DNA from: Desulfomarina profundi
GTDB lineage: Bacteria > Desulfobacterota > Desulfobulbia > Desulfobulbales > Desulfocapsaceae
Assembly (NCBI RefSeq): GCF_019703855.1
Contig: NZ_AP024086.1
Location: forward strand, 3,492,501 to 3,556,500
Length of the DNA: 64,000 bases
Direction of reading: 5' to 3'
Shown here: in pieces, positions 11,225-21,008 of the stretch
Numbering within the stretch: the stretch's first letter is position 1
Layout of the letters: each line of letters opens with the position of its first letter
The notes under the pieces: generated by a model
The model's input: only the letters and a program-made list of their open reading frames with translations
Databases searched by the model: none
What the model was told of the DNA's origin: nothing
Translations under genes and position numbers: made by a program

Positions 11225-12058
11225 TGATCGCATCTGATTGCCGTGCGAAAATATTTTTCATTATTCTTCTACAGACAATCCTGCTCCTCTCTCTTTCTCT
11301 TCGTGATGGATCCAACAGTATTTGGCAAATCACTGAATGCCATCAACGGTAAAAAAATTCATGACGATGAAATCGGTAACCTGGTCGACACATTCAACAG
11401 AATGCTGCAGGAAATTCAAAACAGGGACAGAAAGCTTGTCGGACAGAATGTACGACTTGAAAAAACAGTAAAAGAAAGAACCCTTCTCCTGCAATTATAG
11501 AACAAGCAACTGGAAAAAGTAAAGACAATGTTGCGACAACTGGTTAATATTGATGGGTTAACCAACCTTGCCAATAGAAGATATTTTGATGTCTGCCTTG
11601 AAAATGAAATAAAACGAAACAGGAGAACAAACAGGTATTTCTCTCTTATACTCGGCGATATTGATTTTTTTAAGCTCTATAATGACCACTTCGGGCATCT
11701 CAAGGGAGATGAATGCCTCAAGGTCGTGGCCGGTGTCATTAAAAATAAAAGTGGCCGCCCGGGAGACCTGCCGGCAAGATATGGAGGTGAGGAGTTTGCT
11801 GTGATCCTCCCTGATACTGATATCATCGGTTCAAAAAATGTTGCGGAATCAATTCGTCTTAGAGTTCAGGGACTCAAACTTCCTCATCCTGCCTCACCGA
11901 CTGCTGATACGGTTTCAATTTCCCTGGGAGTGGCCAGTTTTCCCCCCGCTGATACTACAGCTTTTACAGGAAAAGACATCATTCTCCGTGCCGACAAGGC
12001 CCTTTACAAAGCAAAAAGTCTCGGCCGAAACCGAATAGTTCATTTTTTCGATTATTAG
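11224..12058 (+). pseudogene. Decayed membrane diguanylate cyclase (GGDEF)
   Basis: The first codons encode a membrane helix (KIFFIILLQTILLLSLSL), but the frame is then lost and the periplasmic sensor part is absent. A HAMP-like piece (DDEIGNLVDTFNRML) and coiled coil follow, ending in TAG at 11498-11500. In the same frame the sequence resumes with a full GGDEF domain: DGLTNLANRR, GDIDFFKLYNDHFGH, inhibitory-site RPGD and active-site RYGGEEF. The domain from ATG 11528 is complete and might be made as a 176-residue protein, but it lacks a ribosome site. Unlike the window's homopolymer frameshifts, the TAG and the deletion are real lesions. Confidence 0.75.
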
Positions 12059-12093
12059 CCCGGATTTCTCATGAACATTGTTTCAATTTTGAG
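12059..12093 (+). repeat. Partial copy of dispersed intergenic element (left end)
   Basis: Begins directly after the GGDEF stop and matches the left end of the element at 22398-22624 for about 35 bases: CCCGGATTTCTCATGAAC, then ATTG, two differing bases and TCAATTTTGAG. The rest of the element is missing. A short perfect hairpin (AGGATTG, CAATCCT) follows before the riboswitch promoter. Confidence 0.75.
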
Positions 12094-12123
12094 AATTGCA
12101 GGATTGAGGTATCAACAATCCTC

Positions 12124-12152
12124 TTGACATTTTTTCCATCCTCCTGTCTATA
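12124..12152 (+). promoter_or_regulatory. Candidate sigma-70 promoter for the btuB-like operon
   Basis: An exact -35 box TTGACA (12124-12129) lies 17 bases before TCTATA (12147-12152), or 19 before TATATT (12149-12154). The predicted transcription start, near 12160, falls just before the riboswitch, which supports it. Confidence 0.6.
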
Positions 12153-12165
12153 TTTACTGAAGTTT

Positions 12166-12330
12166 TTCAGGTGCTCACACGAGCTTGAAAGGGAACCCTG
12201 TGAAAATCGGGGACGGGCCCGCCGCTGTAACCGGGGATGAACGTTGCTTTATGTCACTGTTTGCCACAGGCAGATGGGAAGGCGCAACAAGTAGGATGAA
12301 CCGGAAGTCAGAAGACCTGCCTGGAAAAAA
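12166..12330 (+). ncRNA. Cobalamin riboswitch upstream of btuB-like receptor
   Basis: Conserved blocks of the family appear in order: an opening stem strand near 12168, GGGAACCCTGTGAAAATCGG, a run ending GCCGCTGTAACC, then GGAAGGCGCAACAAGTAGGA, and finally AAGTCAGAAGACCTGCCTG, whose end pairs back with the opening strand. It should repress the downstream receptor and binding-protein genes when cobalamin is plentiful. The 170 bases to the start codon could hold the expression platform; I did not resolve its mechanism. Confidence 0.95.
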
Positions 12331-12501
12331 GAAATCCATCATTATACCGGGATTTCTGACGGTTGTCTCCGTGGACAAGGGACTGCTGTGCAATTCGTGG
12401 AAAACCAGGGCATCCTCGGATCAATGTTTATTGGTCCGGGGATTTTTTTTGCCCGTGCAGGGCATCTCCGGACTGAAAATATCAGAAAAGGAGATAAGAT
12501 C

Positions 12502-14547
12502 ATGAAGAAAACTACCCAAACTGTTCTTGCCCTGTGGTTCCTTGCCACCCCTTCACTCGGCCTGGCGGACCAGGGAGAACAGGCAGGCAAGACACCAGAA
12601 ACAACCCTTGCTGAAGTAGTGGTAACTGCAACCAGAAGCGAAGAGGCCATTAACAAGATTCCTGCCAAGATGGAAGTTATCAACTCCCAGGAAATTCAGT
12701 TGACAACCGGAGAAACCATTACAGAACAACTGAAAAAGAATGCTTCAATCGGTGTTATAGAATACCCGGGTGCTCTTGCCGGTATTGGTATCCGCGGTTT
12801 CAGACCGGAATTTTCGGGCATCACTAAACACTCCCTGATCCTCATCAACGGCCGCCCGGCAGGAGCAACCAACCTCGCCGGAATCCTTGCAGATAATATT
12901 GAAAAAATAGAAGTGCTGAAAGGCCCGGCTTCGTCCCTTTACGGGGCTGAGGCCATGGGTGGCGTTATCAATATCATAACCAAAAAAAATATGGACAACC
13001 TGACCGGCATGGCAGAACTTGGTTTCGGTTCCTTCCAGACCAATTTTCAGAAAGCAGCCATTGGGGGTGGGCTGGGTAAAATCCTGGATTTTGATCTTTC
13101 GGCCAGGCGCTTTGACCAGGTTGATGATTTTGATATGGGCAATGGCAAAACCAGGGCCAACACCAGCTATAGAACCCAGAACGGCACCCTGCGACTGGGA
13201 GCCGATCTCGGGGAATCATGGAGAATGGACGTAAGTGGTGACCTCTACCAGGGCCGTGATATCGAGCTTCCCGGTGACACCTTTGACGGTGACAACAAAT
13301 CAGGCCACAAAGACATTGACCGCTATGGTGTGGATATAAATGTCGGTGGAGAACTGGGGAAAAACAACCAGCTCTCTTTCACCGCCTATAAAACCAACGA
13401 AACCTCTGAATCCTATAAACATTATGCAGGCTGGTTTGTTCCGGTTCAGGTAACACCTTACCGCAGCTATGATTCGGAGATCGACTGGTTCGGTTTCCAG
13501 GTTAAAGATGAATATACCTGGGGTGCCCACCACTTCATCGCCGGTTTTGATTACCAAGGCATTGACAAAGAGAGCAGGAGCTACTATCAGAGTGGTACAA
13601 GGAAGGCTCCCTACTCACCAAATGAAAGCCGGGAGAATATTGCCGGTTACCTGGAGGCCATCTGGAAATTTTTTGGAGAAAGATTCACCGCAACCGCTGG
13701 TGGTCGATATGACACCTTTGATGTTGAGACAAAGACCACTCCCTATAAAACCGACTTCACTCCCAACTCTGAAACATTTTCCACCTTCAGCCCCCGGGCA
13801 GGCCTTAACTATCTGTTTGACCAGGGTATCCGTCTGCACACTACCATCGGTAAGGCCTTTGTTCCTCCGACCGCAGCCCAGCTCGCAGGGTATTCCGAGC
13901 GTATTGTAGGGAGTGTCACCATGATCACCAGGGGAAACAGCTCACTTGACCCGGAAACCTCCATCACCTACGATTTCGGTGCGGGATATGAATTGCCCGA
14001 ATGGGGACTTTCCATGGACATCACCTATTTCCATACAGATGTGGATGATAAGATCAGCACGGTAACACAAGGTTTTACCACGACCTATGAAAACAGCCTC
14101 AGTGCCGAAATGGACGGTATTGAGACTGAACTTTCCTTTGATCTTGGTGCCCCCCTGGAATGGAACCGGACAATCTCCTTCTATGTCAACTCCACCTCCA
14201 TCCTGAAGGCGGAAGAGGAGCAACCTGGCGGAACCATGAAAGATATTCACAATGTGGCAGATTATACAATCAACTACGGAATTCTTTACGATGACGGTAT
14301 ATTCGACGGAAAACTGCATTTCCGCAGCCAGGGTAAGATGAAGGATACGGACTGGAATGCACCCGGATATCCGGAAACAGAATATCCATCATTTACCGTG
14401 GTTGATCTGGTTCTCGGTACCACCATCAGGGACCACCACAGGCTCTCCTTGAAAATTGACAACATGTTTGACAAGGATTACTACGAGAAAAAAGGGTTCC
14501 CTAAACCTGGTCGGGCCTTCTACCTGAGTTACACCTATTCATTCTGA
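12502..14547 (+). CDS. TonB-dependent outer-membrane receptor, BtuB-like (cobalamin/corrinoid)
   Basis: Outer-membrane active transporter of about 681 residues, energised by TonB. ATG 12502 follows AAAAGGAG. A signal peptide (MKKTTQTVLALWFLATPS) is followed by a TonB-box-like ETTLAEVVVTATR, a plug domain (GIGIRGF, KGPASSLYGAEAMGGVINI) and a 22-strand barrel ending in AFYLSYTYSF with terminal Phe. The cobalamin riboswitch immediately upstream and a BtuF-like gene downstream indicate vitamin B12 or another corrinoid as substrate. That assignment rests on context rather than on ligand residues. A relic of a second receptor lies upstream. Confidence 0.93.
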   Translation: MKKTTQTVLALWFLATPSLGLADQGEQAGKTPETTLAEVVVTATRSEEAINKIPAKMEVINSQEIQLTTGETITEQLKKNASIGVIEYPGALAGIGIRGFRPEFSGITKHSLILINGRPAGATNLAGILADNIEKIEVLKGPASSLYGAEAMGGVINIITKKNMDNLTGMAELGFGSFQTNFQKAAIGGGLGKILDFDLSARRFDQVDDFDMGNGKTRANTSYRTQNGTLRLGADLGESWRMDVSGDLYQGRDIELPGDTFDGDNKSGHKDIDRYGVDINVGGELGKNNQLSFTAYKTNETSESYKHYAGWFVPVQVTPYRSYDSEIDWFGFQVKDEYTWGAHHFIAGFDYQGIDKESRSYYQSGTRKAPYSPNESRENIAGYLEAIWKFFGERFTATAGGRYDTFDVETKTTPYKTDFTPNSETFSTFSPRAGLNYLFDQGIRLHTTIGKAFVPPTAAQLAGYSERIVGSVTMITRGNSSLDPETSITYDFGAGYELPEWGLSMDITYFHTDVDDKISTVTQGFTTTYENSLSAEMDGIETELSFDLGAPLEWNRTISFYVNSTSILKAEEEQPGGTMKDIHNVADYTINYGILYDDGIFDGKLHFRSQGKMKDTDWNAPGYPETEYPSFTVVDLVLGTTIRDHHRLSLKIDNMFDKDYYEKKGFPKPGRAFYLSYTYSF

Positions 14548-14661
14548 CCGAAATGGCCCGACCACTCATGCCCTTGGGGTAATTATGCCCTGAGGGTGCA
14601 ACAAGCAAATGAAAATCTGATTACAGTAATACTACCCTCGAAAGGGGAATTTTCAGATAAA

Positions 14662-15540
14662 ATGAAACCTGCACATCTGCAAATATTTTCAAGGATTCTG
14701 CTTCCGGCAATCCTGGTCATTGTCTCTTTCTCCACCTTCGCAATTGCAGGTTATCCCCGGAGAATTGTCTCTCTGGGACCAATCAACACCGAAAATGTCT
14801 ACCTGCTCGGAGCTGGAAACCGGCTTGTAGGCAATACTGAATACTGTATTCGACCAGAAGCTGCAAAAAAACTGCCTAAAATCGGTTCAGTGATGCAGAT
14901 TTCCATTGAAAAGATCCTCAGTCTGCATCCGGATATCGTCCTGGCAACAGCGCTGACTCCACCACGTCAGATAGAAAAACTGCAAAAACTCCATATCCGG
15001 GTGGTTCATTTTCAACAACCGGCATCTTTTTCCGAAATCTGTCAGCAATTTCTTGAACTCGGGAAAATTCTGGGTCTTACAGAGCAGGCGGAACATATTA
15101 TTGCCGAGGCAAAATCAGAGGTCAGAACAATCGGGCGTCAGGTCGCTCCTCATAAGAAAACCACCGTGTTTCTCCAGGTCGGCACCTCTCCGCTCTTCGG
15201 CTCTGTCGAAAAATCATTTACCAATGATTTCATCCATCTGGCAGGAGGGAAAAATATTCTGGCAGGTAAATCCTCAGGTGCCACCAGTTATGAACGAATC
15301 ATCAGTGCTGATCCGGAGGTTATTATTGTAGCGATCATGGGCTCGGAAAGCGGGCTTGCCGGAGAGGAAATGAAAAAATGGTTTCATATTCCCATCCTTC
15401 AGGCAGCAGAGAAAAAACGGATCCATATTATCGACCCAGATCTCGTCTGCAGTCCTTCCCCAATGACGTTTGTCAGAACCTTGAAACTCATTGCGACACT
15501 CCTTCATCCTGAAGTTTTTCCAGAAAAAAGGCCTGACTGA
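14662..15540 (+). CDS. Periplasmic cobalamin/iron-chelate binding protein, BtuF-like
   Basis: Class III periplasmic binding protein of about 292 residues. ATG 14662 is preferred over GTG 14596 because it opens directly into a signal peptide (LLPAILVIVSFSTFAIAG) and follows AAAGGGGAA. The mature part starts YPRRIVSLGPINTENVYLLG and has the typical KIGSVMQISIEKILSLHPDIV segment. It lies 114 bases after the BtuB-like gene in the same direction, so it is probably under the same cobalamin riboswitch. No BtuC or BtuD genes follow, so it must use permease and ATPase encoded elsewhere. Siderophore binding is the main alternative. Confidence 0.87.
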   Translation: MKPAHLQIFSRILLPAILVIVSFSTFAIAGYPRRIVSLGPINTENVYLLGAGNRLVGNTEYCIRPEAAKKLPKIGSVMQISIEKILSLHPDIVLATALTPPRQIEKLQKLHIRVVHFQQPASFSEICQQFLELGKILGLTEQAEHIIAEAKSEVRTIGRQVAPHKKTTVFLQVGTSPLFGSVEKSFTNDFIHLAGGKNILAGKSSGATSYERIISADPEVIIVAIMGSESGLAGEEMKKWFHIPILQAAEKKRIHIIDPDLVCSPSPMTFVRTLKLIATLLHPEVFPEKRPD

Positions 15541-15566
15541 TCTTTATCAACAAAAGCCAGTCAGGC
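15525..15566 (-). terminator. Intrinsic terminator of the chemoreceptor at 15608
   Basis: GCCTGACTG (15531-15539) pairs with CAGTCAGGC (15558-15566). On the minus strand the stem is followed directly by CTTTTTTCTG, a good terminator tail. The hairpin overlaps the stop of the BtuF-like gene. Confidence 0.85.
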
Positions 15567-15607
15567 ATAAACAGGGAACAATCATTCAAAATTGGTCCGG
15601 CAGTGTA

Positions 15608-17254
15608 TCACTTCTGTTTTCCACCCTGAAACTTCCGGGTCAATTCTTTCAAGGCCGACACCTGCTCTGACAGGTGCCCTGCCATATTTCTGATCTCTTC
15701 TCCGCTTCCGGAAAGCCTGGAAACGACTTCACTGGTTTCTGAGATATTGCTGGCAATTTCAGAAGAAACGGTGGAACTCTGGGAGACTTTTTCATTCACC
15801 TCCATAATCCCTTCCGCCGCCTGGGAGACATTCTGTGAAATTTCACCGGAAGTGGCGCTCTGTTCCTCCACCGCCATGGCTATTTCACTGACAATGACAT
15901 CCACTTCTCCAATAACACTACTGATCTGCCTGATCTCCTCAACAGTCTCATTGGTTGAATTCTGGATCGAAGCAATCTTGTTTTTGATTTCCCCGGTAGC
16001 CTCGGCAGTCTGCTTTGCCAGTTCCTTGATTTCATTGGCAACTACGGCAAATCCCTTTCCGGCTTCCCCGGCTCTTGCTGCCTCTATGGTAGCATTCAGA
16101 GCCAGCAGATTGGTCTGTTCGGATATCTCTGTGATCACTTCCGTAACCTTGGATATCTCAGTAGCCGCAGTTCCAAGAGCATCAACCTTTTCAGACGAAC
16201 TTGCCGCCAGACTCACGGCATGACGGGTAACCTCCTTGGCCTTATCCGTCTGTTTTGCCTCCTGTTCCACCGAAGTCAAAATTTCATCTATTGCATCGGA
16301 AACCAAGCCGACATTGGCAGAAGCCTGTTCACTGGCAGCAGCCACCGAATTCATATTTCCACTCATTTCTTCTGTTGCTGCAGCGACACTGTCCGCCTGT
16401 TCAGCCGCCTCCCTGGTTCCTTTGGAAAGATCTGCGGAAATTCCGGACAGGGACTGCGACGAATCACTGAGAACATTGGCCTGCTCATGAATCCTCTGGA
16501 TCACATCCTTCAGTTTTACAGACATTTCGGCAAGCGCCCTGCCGATGGAAGAAAATTCATCACTGCCCTCAATGTCTATAGGCACGGATAAATTACCTTT
16601 ACCTATCTCCACAATGGCGCGATGCAGCCTGACAAACCGTTTCCCTACGCCGGTCAACACCAGGGAAAAAAGTATAAAGAAAATGACCAGGACTGCCCCG
16701 GAAACAAGCATTAAAACATAAATCGCTCCGATCTTTTTATTCAACTGTTCTCCCGTTGATTTCTCAAGGGCTCGAACATATTTATCAAGCACGGCAAATC
16801 CCTTGAATGCTGGAGAATCATCAATCTTCACCGCTTTGTCAATTTCGGTAGCTGTCTTTCCCTGCTGATGCATGGCAATGGAAACATCAACAGCCTTTGC
16901 ATACTGGTCCGCCACCGCTTCAACTGCCCTAAGGGCCTTTTGTTCCTCAGGGGAGAGATCCATTCCCCTGTAAACAGTAAAAGCCTTGTCCATCTTTTCC
17001 TTGTTCTTTTTAAACCTGTCCGCGTATTTGCCGGCACCACGCAATACATGGTTCTTGAAATTATGAATAAATCCCCCGTAACCGAACTGGCTCTTTATCT
17101 CGGTAAGCTGCACCTGTCGTTTCAACGCCGTCTGCTGATACTCTTCCCAGTTGGCCGATATTCTTGAAATTGAACGAAACTGAAGCATCCCGGTGATAAG
17201 CAGCAGTACAACCAGTGTCAGTGAAAGCAACACCATTTTTTTCTTGACAGTCAT
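15608..17254 (-). CDS. Methyl-accepting chemotaxis protein
   Basis: Complete 548-residue transmembrane chemoreceptor. Helix 1 ([18 protein letters not shown]) and helix 2 (about residues 180-205) flank a periplasmic region of about 150 residues that looks like a helical-bundle sensor. A HAMP domain follows ([20 protein letters not shown]), then the signalling domain with [19 protein letters not shown] and [21 protein letters not shown] saw no C-terminal CheR-tethering pentapeptide. It is convergent with the BtuF-like gene and ends at a clear terminator. The ligand is unknown. Confidence 0.95.
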   Translation of the reverse strand: MTVKKKMVLLSLTLVVLLLITGMLQFRSISRISANWEEYQQTALKRQVQLTEIKSQFGYGGFIHNFKNHVLRGAGKYADRFKKNKEKMDKAFTVYRGMDLSPEEQKALRAVEAVADQYAKAVDVSIAMHQQGKTATEIDKAVKIDDSPAFKGFAVLDKYVRALEKSTGEQLNKKIGAIYVLMLVSGAVLVIFFILFSLVLTGVGKRFVRLHRAIVEIGKGNLSVPIDIEGSDEFSSIGRALAEMSVKLKDVIQRIHEQANVLSDSSQSLSGISADLSKGTREAAEQADSVAAATEEMSGNMNSVAAASEQASANVGLVSDAIDEILTSVEQEAKQTDKAKEVTRHAVSLAASSSEKVDALGTAATEISKVTEVITEISEQTNLLALNATIEAARAGEAGKGFAVVANEIKELAKQTAEATGEIKNKIASIQNSTNETVEEIRQISSVIGEVDVIVSEIAMAVEEQSATSGEISQNVSQAAEGIMEVNEKVSQSSTVSSEIASNISETSEVVSRLSGSGEEIRNMAGHLSEQVSALKELTRKFQGGKQK

Positions 17255-17395
17255 GAATTTACCCTTTGTTTATACATTTCTGATATCGTTTCGACAAAAT
17301 CCAACGAATCCCTTTTCAACTTTTAACAATTAGAAGCTTATCGTATTTTCTCTTTTGATGTCCAGTACGATTTCATTTTTTAAAAAAAGAGAAAG

Positions 17396-19993
17396 TTATT
17401 TGTCAGGCAATTGAATCGTAAAAACGGTTCCTTCTCCCGGTCTGGATTTGACTTCTATTGAACCATTGTGTTTTTTGGATATGACATCATGACAGATAGC
17501 CAAACCCTGGCCACTCCCTTTCCCCACCTCCTTGGTGGTAAAAAACGGATCAAATATTCGGTTGATAATATCTTCAGGAATACCGATACCATTATCCCGT
17601 ATAACACATTCAATTCCGGACTCAATATTTCTTGTGGTGATCTCGATAACACCTTTTTCCCCATTCCCTGTGTCACTGTTGCGCTCTTCGATAGCATTTG
17701 CGGCATTGACAATCAGGTTCAGAATTACCTGCCCCATCTCATCGACAATAAGAGGTACCATCTTAAGATCTTCAGCCAGGTTTTTAATTATTTCTGCATG
17801 GTATTTCCATTCATTCCTTGTCACAGTCAACGAGGTTTCAATCAATTTGTTCAAGTCGGCTGTAGCCTTCTCCCGCGAACCGGGATGAGAAAATTCCTTC
17901 ATTGCCATAACAATCGATGAAACCCTGTCAATCCCTTCACGGGACTGGACAATGGCCGCCGGTATCTCCTCCTGCAGAAACTCCCAGTCCGCATTTTCCA
18001 GAACCTCTTTAAATTTTTCCTCCGCCTCCGGCCCGCAATGCATTGCAATATGCTCAATACCTTCTATAAGACTGCCCACATCCCCATGGGCTTCTCCAAG
18101 AAATTCAATATTTGTGGCCACAAACTGAATGGGTGTATTGATCTCATGGGCAATACCTGCTGCCAGACGACCGACTGATTCAAGTTTTTCTTTCTGGAGA
18201 AGTTTTGCCTGCAACATGTTGTTTTCCTTACGTTTATTTATTCTATCGGTCATGTCGTGAACAATGGCGACAAATCGTGGTTCACCTTTTGGTGGAAGTA
18301 TATATTTGATAGACACCTCAACAGGGATGTTTTCACCGGAACAGGTCTTGAGATGTGTGGAGAATTCATACACACCGCTTTTATCTTTTATAAGGTAGTC
18401 AAGGTTCTTCCATAAGGTTTCAGAAGTCGATTTCAGATCAGCATCAATGTCAAATGGAGACATGTCCATCATTTCTTCTCTTGAATACCCGAGAAGATCT
18501 ACTACACCCTGATTGACAAAGATAAAACTGTACGTATCCGGTTCAAACATAAAAACACAGTCATGGATCTGATCCAGAGTCTGATTAAAAGCATTCAATG
18601 TTTCTTCCTCCAGTTTCCTCAGTTCCCTTGCCATGGCGTTCAAGGCCCTGCCCATTTCCCCCATCTCATCAGGACCTTCAGGCAACCGCTCATCCAGATG
18701 TCCCTCAGCCATCTTTTCCGCAAAGCGAAGTACCCTTGAAATAGGTTCAGTCAGGCTTCTGATCATAAAGAAACTGACGGCAACAGCCAATATTGTGCAG
18801 ACTGCGGTAATCAACAGACTGAATGTGGTCATTTTCTGCAGGGAATCCGTCAATGTTTTCCCGATAATCTGCTGGGAAGCCATTATTTTTGTTCCAAACA
18901 GGTTGAGAGCCTTCCCTGTATTTTCATCAATTTCCCCGGCAACCTTCTTTTTAGCCCTGTCCACGGCCATCCGGGTGGAAATAATTTCTCTTTTGATCTT
19001 CCTATTTGTTGCTTTGTCCTTTTCTTTCAAGTATTGCGGAAGAGTTTTTCTGAGAACATCAATGGTAGTCTTGACCTGGACGGAAGAAGCAGCTATGTTT
19101 TTCCTTAAAGTAACCAGGGTTCGGGTAAGGTTACCGGCAATCCTGCCGGCTTCATTAAACTGGGTTACCGAGCTGTTCTCCAACTCCCTGTTACTGGCCC
19201 AGTTGACTTTATCAGCCACAAGGGCAGATTCTTCCACAAGGATCCTTTTCTGAAGATCAATATCCTGCAGCATCTCCAGATAGAATTTTTCCTGACTGGA
19301 AATAATCTCCTTTTTCAACTTTTCCAGCTCACGAATCATGATATCTTCGTTCTTCTCTCTGCCTTCAACCTTTTTTTCCATGGAAAGTAGAAATTTTATC
19401 AGAACCTGGTCTATACTCCTCTCCACAGCTGTACCGAGTACATTAAATTCACGATCATAGTATTCCCGGGTTCTGCCAAACCGTTCCAGACTCTGGGTCG
19501 TTATTTCCTTTAAAGAATCCACATTGATAATCGCAAGATTCGACATCAGCTTCCTGGATTTCTGTCCGGCTTTTGTAATTTCATAGATGGAATGTGTCGA
19601 ATCCAGCACAACTTTATCCAGATTATTATTAATTACCCGGCTCTGTTCATCCAGCGTGGTTGAAACCGCTTTGCCGGCGGCAATAACTTCGTGGGCAACG
19701 ACATCATAAAATTCTTTCTGGTTCTGAAGAGCTATTGCTGTGATCGAATCAATGGCCTCCAGTCCGCTTACCTCCACAACTCCTCTTCTGGCTATATTTT
19801 TAGCCTTTTCAAACTCAAAGGAGCTGAGTTCCTGTAAATCCCTCATTCTTGTGGACACACTTTCAAGAATGGACTGCCCTGCCTTTTTGCTATGATAAAT
19901 TGTGGTCGAAATAAGAGAAACACTGACTACACCAAGAATAATGACAATATGTATCAGTATTTTATATTTAATCTTTATGTTTGCCGGTTTCAT
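17396..19993 (-). CDS. Membrane histidine kinase (HAMP-PAS-HisKA-HATPase) coupled to two binding proteins
   Basis: Sensor kinase of about 865 residues. ATG 19993 follows GGGGAGGG and overlaps the upstream gene by 26 bases. Helix 1 (ILIHIVIILGVVSVSLIST) is followed by a long, mostly helical, probably periplasmic region (about 360 residues), helix 2, HAMP (EKMAEGHLDERLPEGPDE), PAS (FVNQGVVDLLGYSREEM), HisKA with AAGIAHEINTPIQF (His 616) and HATPase (DNGIGIPEDI, GKGSGQGLAICHDV). It has no receiver. It is the last gene of an operon with two periplasmic binding proteins, which suggests they present ligand to its periplasmic part, as in LuxP/LuxQ; this is inferred. The cognate regulator is not adjacent. 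Confidence 0.9.
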   Translation of the reverse strand: MKPANIKIKYKILIHIVIILGVVSVSLISTTIYHSKKAGQSILESVSTRMRDLQELSSFEFEKAKNIARRGVVEVSGLEAIDSITAIALQNQKEFYDVVAHEVIAAGKAVSTTLDEQSRVINNNLDKVVLDSTHSIYEITKAGQKSRKLMSNLAIINVDSLKEITTQSLERFGRTREYYDREFNVLGTAVERSIDQVLIKFLLSMEKKVEGREKNEDIMIRELEKLKKEIISSQEKFYLEMLQDIDLQKRILVEESALVADKVNWASNRELENSSVTQFNEAGRIAGNLTRTLVTLRKNIAASSVQVKTTIDVLRKTLPQYLKEKDKATNRKIKREIISTRMAVDRAKKKVAGEIDENTGKALNLFGTKIMASQQIIGKTLTDSLQKMTTFSLLITAVCTILAVAVSFFMIRSLTEPISRVLRFAEKMAEGHLDERLPEGPDEMGEMGRALNAMARELRKLEEETLNAFNQTLDQIHDCVFMFEPDTYSFIFVNQGVVDLLGYSREEMMDMSPFDIDADLKSTSETLWKNLDYLIKDKSGVYEFSTHLKTCSGENIPVEVSIKYILPPKGEPRFVAIVHDMTDRINKRKENNMLQAKLLQKEKLESVGRLAAGIAHEINTPIQFVATNIEFLGEAHGDVGSLIEGIEHIAMHCGPEAEEKFKEVLENADWEFLQEEIPAAIVQSREGIDRVSSIVMAMKEFSHPGSREKATADLNKLIETSLTVTRNEWKYHAEIIKNLAEDLKMVPLIVDEMGQVILNLIVNAANAIEERNSDTGNGEKGVIEITTRNIESGIECVIRDNGIGIPEDIINRIFDPFFTTKEVGKGSGQGLAICHDVISKKHNGSIEVKSRPGEGTVFTIQLPDK

Positions 19994-21008
19994 GGGACAT
20001 GGCCCTCCCCTTGTCCGGTTGTAATATTTGCACGGGCAGCCTGTTGAGATCCCCGGGTACAGCCAGCAACTGTAATCTCTGCATATCCCTGCTGATATGA
20101 TGGACAAAACTCATACTGATATTTTCAAACCTGAAAGAACTTCCCTCCCTTATCGCCTTCAGAGATTTTCTGAAAAGGTCACGGTCAAAACCAAAATATC
20201 TCATCTGGGTTACAGCTTCCTGCTCACCACCGAAAAAAGAAAGGCTTTCCGCGATTCTGAAAGTGGCTGATTTTACTGATTCCAGCCACTCCCGAACTCC
20301 GTTACGACATTGATCAGTCAACAGATTTCCTTTTATTGCCAGGACTGAATAGACAACGGAATACTGCTTCGACAGTTCCGCAACAGTTCCATTTACAGCT
20401 CCCAGCCGATCCAGGGCCAATGTCGGATAAGGCTCGGGAAAAAACGCGCCATCAATCTTCTCCTGAGTAAGATCATTTAACAGCGACTGCAGCGGAATAT
20501 TGATCACCTTGTAATCAGTCCCATACTTCAAATACTTGCCGGCCAGGAAATGAATCAACTGGAAATGCTCATTGGAATATAGATCTGGAACACCTATTAT
20601 TGCTGACTTGAAATCAGAATATTTCTTTCTGACAAACAGCCTCGACCCCCCTCTGCTCGTGGAACCGATAATTCTGACATCAATACTATCCTCATTCATT
20701 GCCAAAATTATGGGCAGCGGCAACATGGCCACATCGACAGCTGAGATTCTGAATGCAGCTTCCAGGGCTGTAAGGGAGTGATATTTTACCAGTTTAACAT
20801 CAACATATTGATAGGCGAAGCGATCACGATCAAAGGACATGATCAATGGCAACTGAGTGACAATCGGCACATAGCCAACACGCAGAAGCATTTTTTTTCC
20901 ATGAAAAACGGGAGGTGAAGCAGAAACAGAAAATGCGCACATTAATACCAACAGGAGTGGAATAATAATCTTTTTCAACCCATTTTTTCTGGTTTTACCT
21001 GACAGCAT
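19968..21008 (-). CDS. Periplasmic substrate-binding protein, NMT1/SsuA-like
   Basis: A 346-residue exported protein of the NitT/TauT/ThiY binding-protein type. A signal peptide (IIIPLLLVLMCAFSVSAS) precedes LLRVGYVPIVTQLPLIMS, and EKIDGAFFPEPYPTLAL is typical of the family. Its start overlaps the end of the upstream binding-protein gene by 14 bases and its end overlaps the kinase start by 26 bases, so all three are probably translationally coupled. No ABC permease or ATPase is present, so a sensory accessory role is more likely than transport. The ligand is unknown; relatives bind nitrate, sulfonates or pyrimidine precursors. Confidence 0.85.
   Translation of the reverse strand: MLSGKTRKNGLKKIIIPLLLVLMCAFSVSASPPVFHGKKMLLRVGYVPIVTQLPLIMSFDRDRFAYQYVDVKLVKYHSLTALEAAFRISAVDVAMLPLPIILAMNEDSIDVRIIGSTSRGGSRLFVRKKYSDFKSAIIGVPDLYSNEHFQLIHFLAGKYLKYGTDYKVINIPLQSLLNDLTQEKIDGAFFPEPYPTLALDRLGAVNGTVAELSKQYSVVYSVLAIKGNLLTDQCRNGVREWLESVKSATFRIAESLSFFGGEQEAVTQMRYFGFDRDLFRKSLKAIREGSSFRFENISMSFVHHISRDMQRLQLLAVPGDLNRLPVQILQPDKGRAMSHETGKHKD

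Noticed and set aside
15747-16591. Long open frames opposite the chemoreceptor genes
   Set aside because: Chemoreceptor signalling domains are Ala/Glu/Ser-rich and give stop-poor antisense frames; the sense frame has clear conserved motifs.
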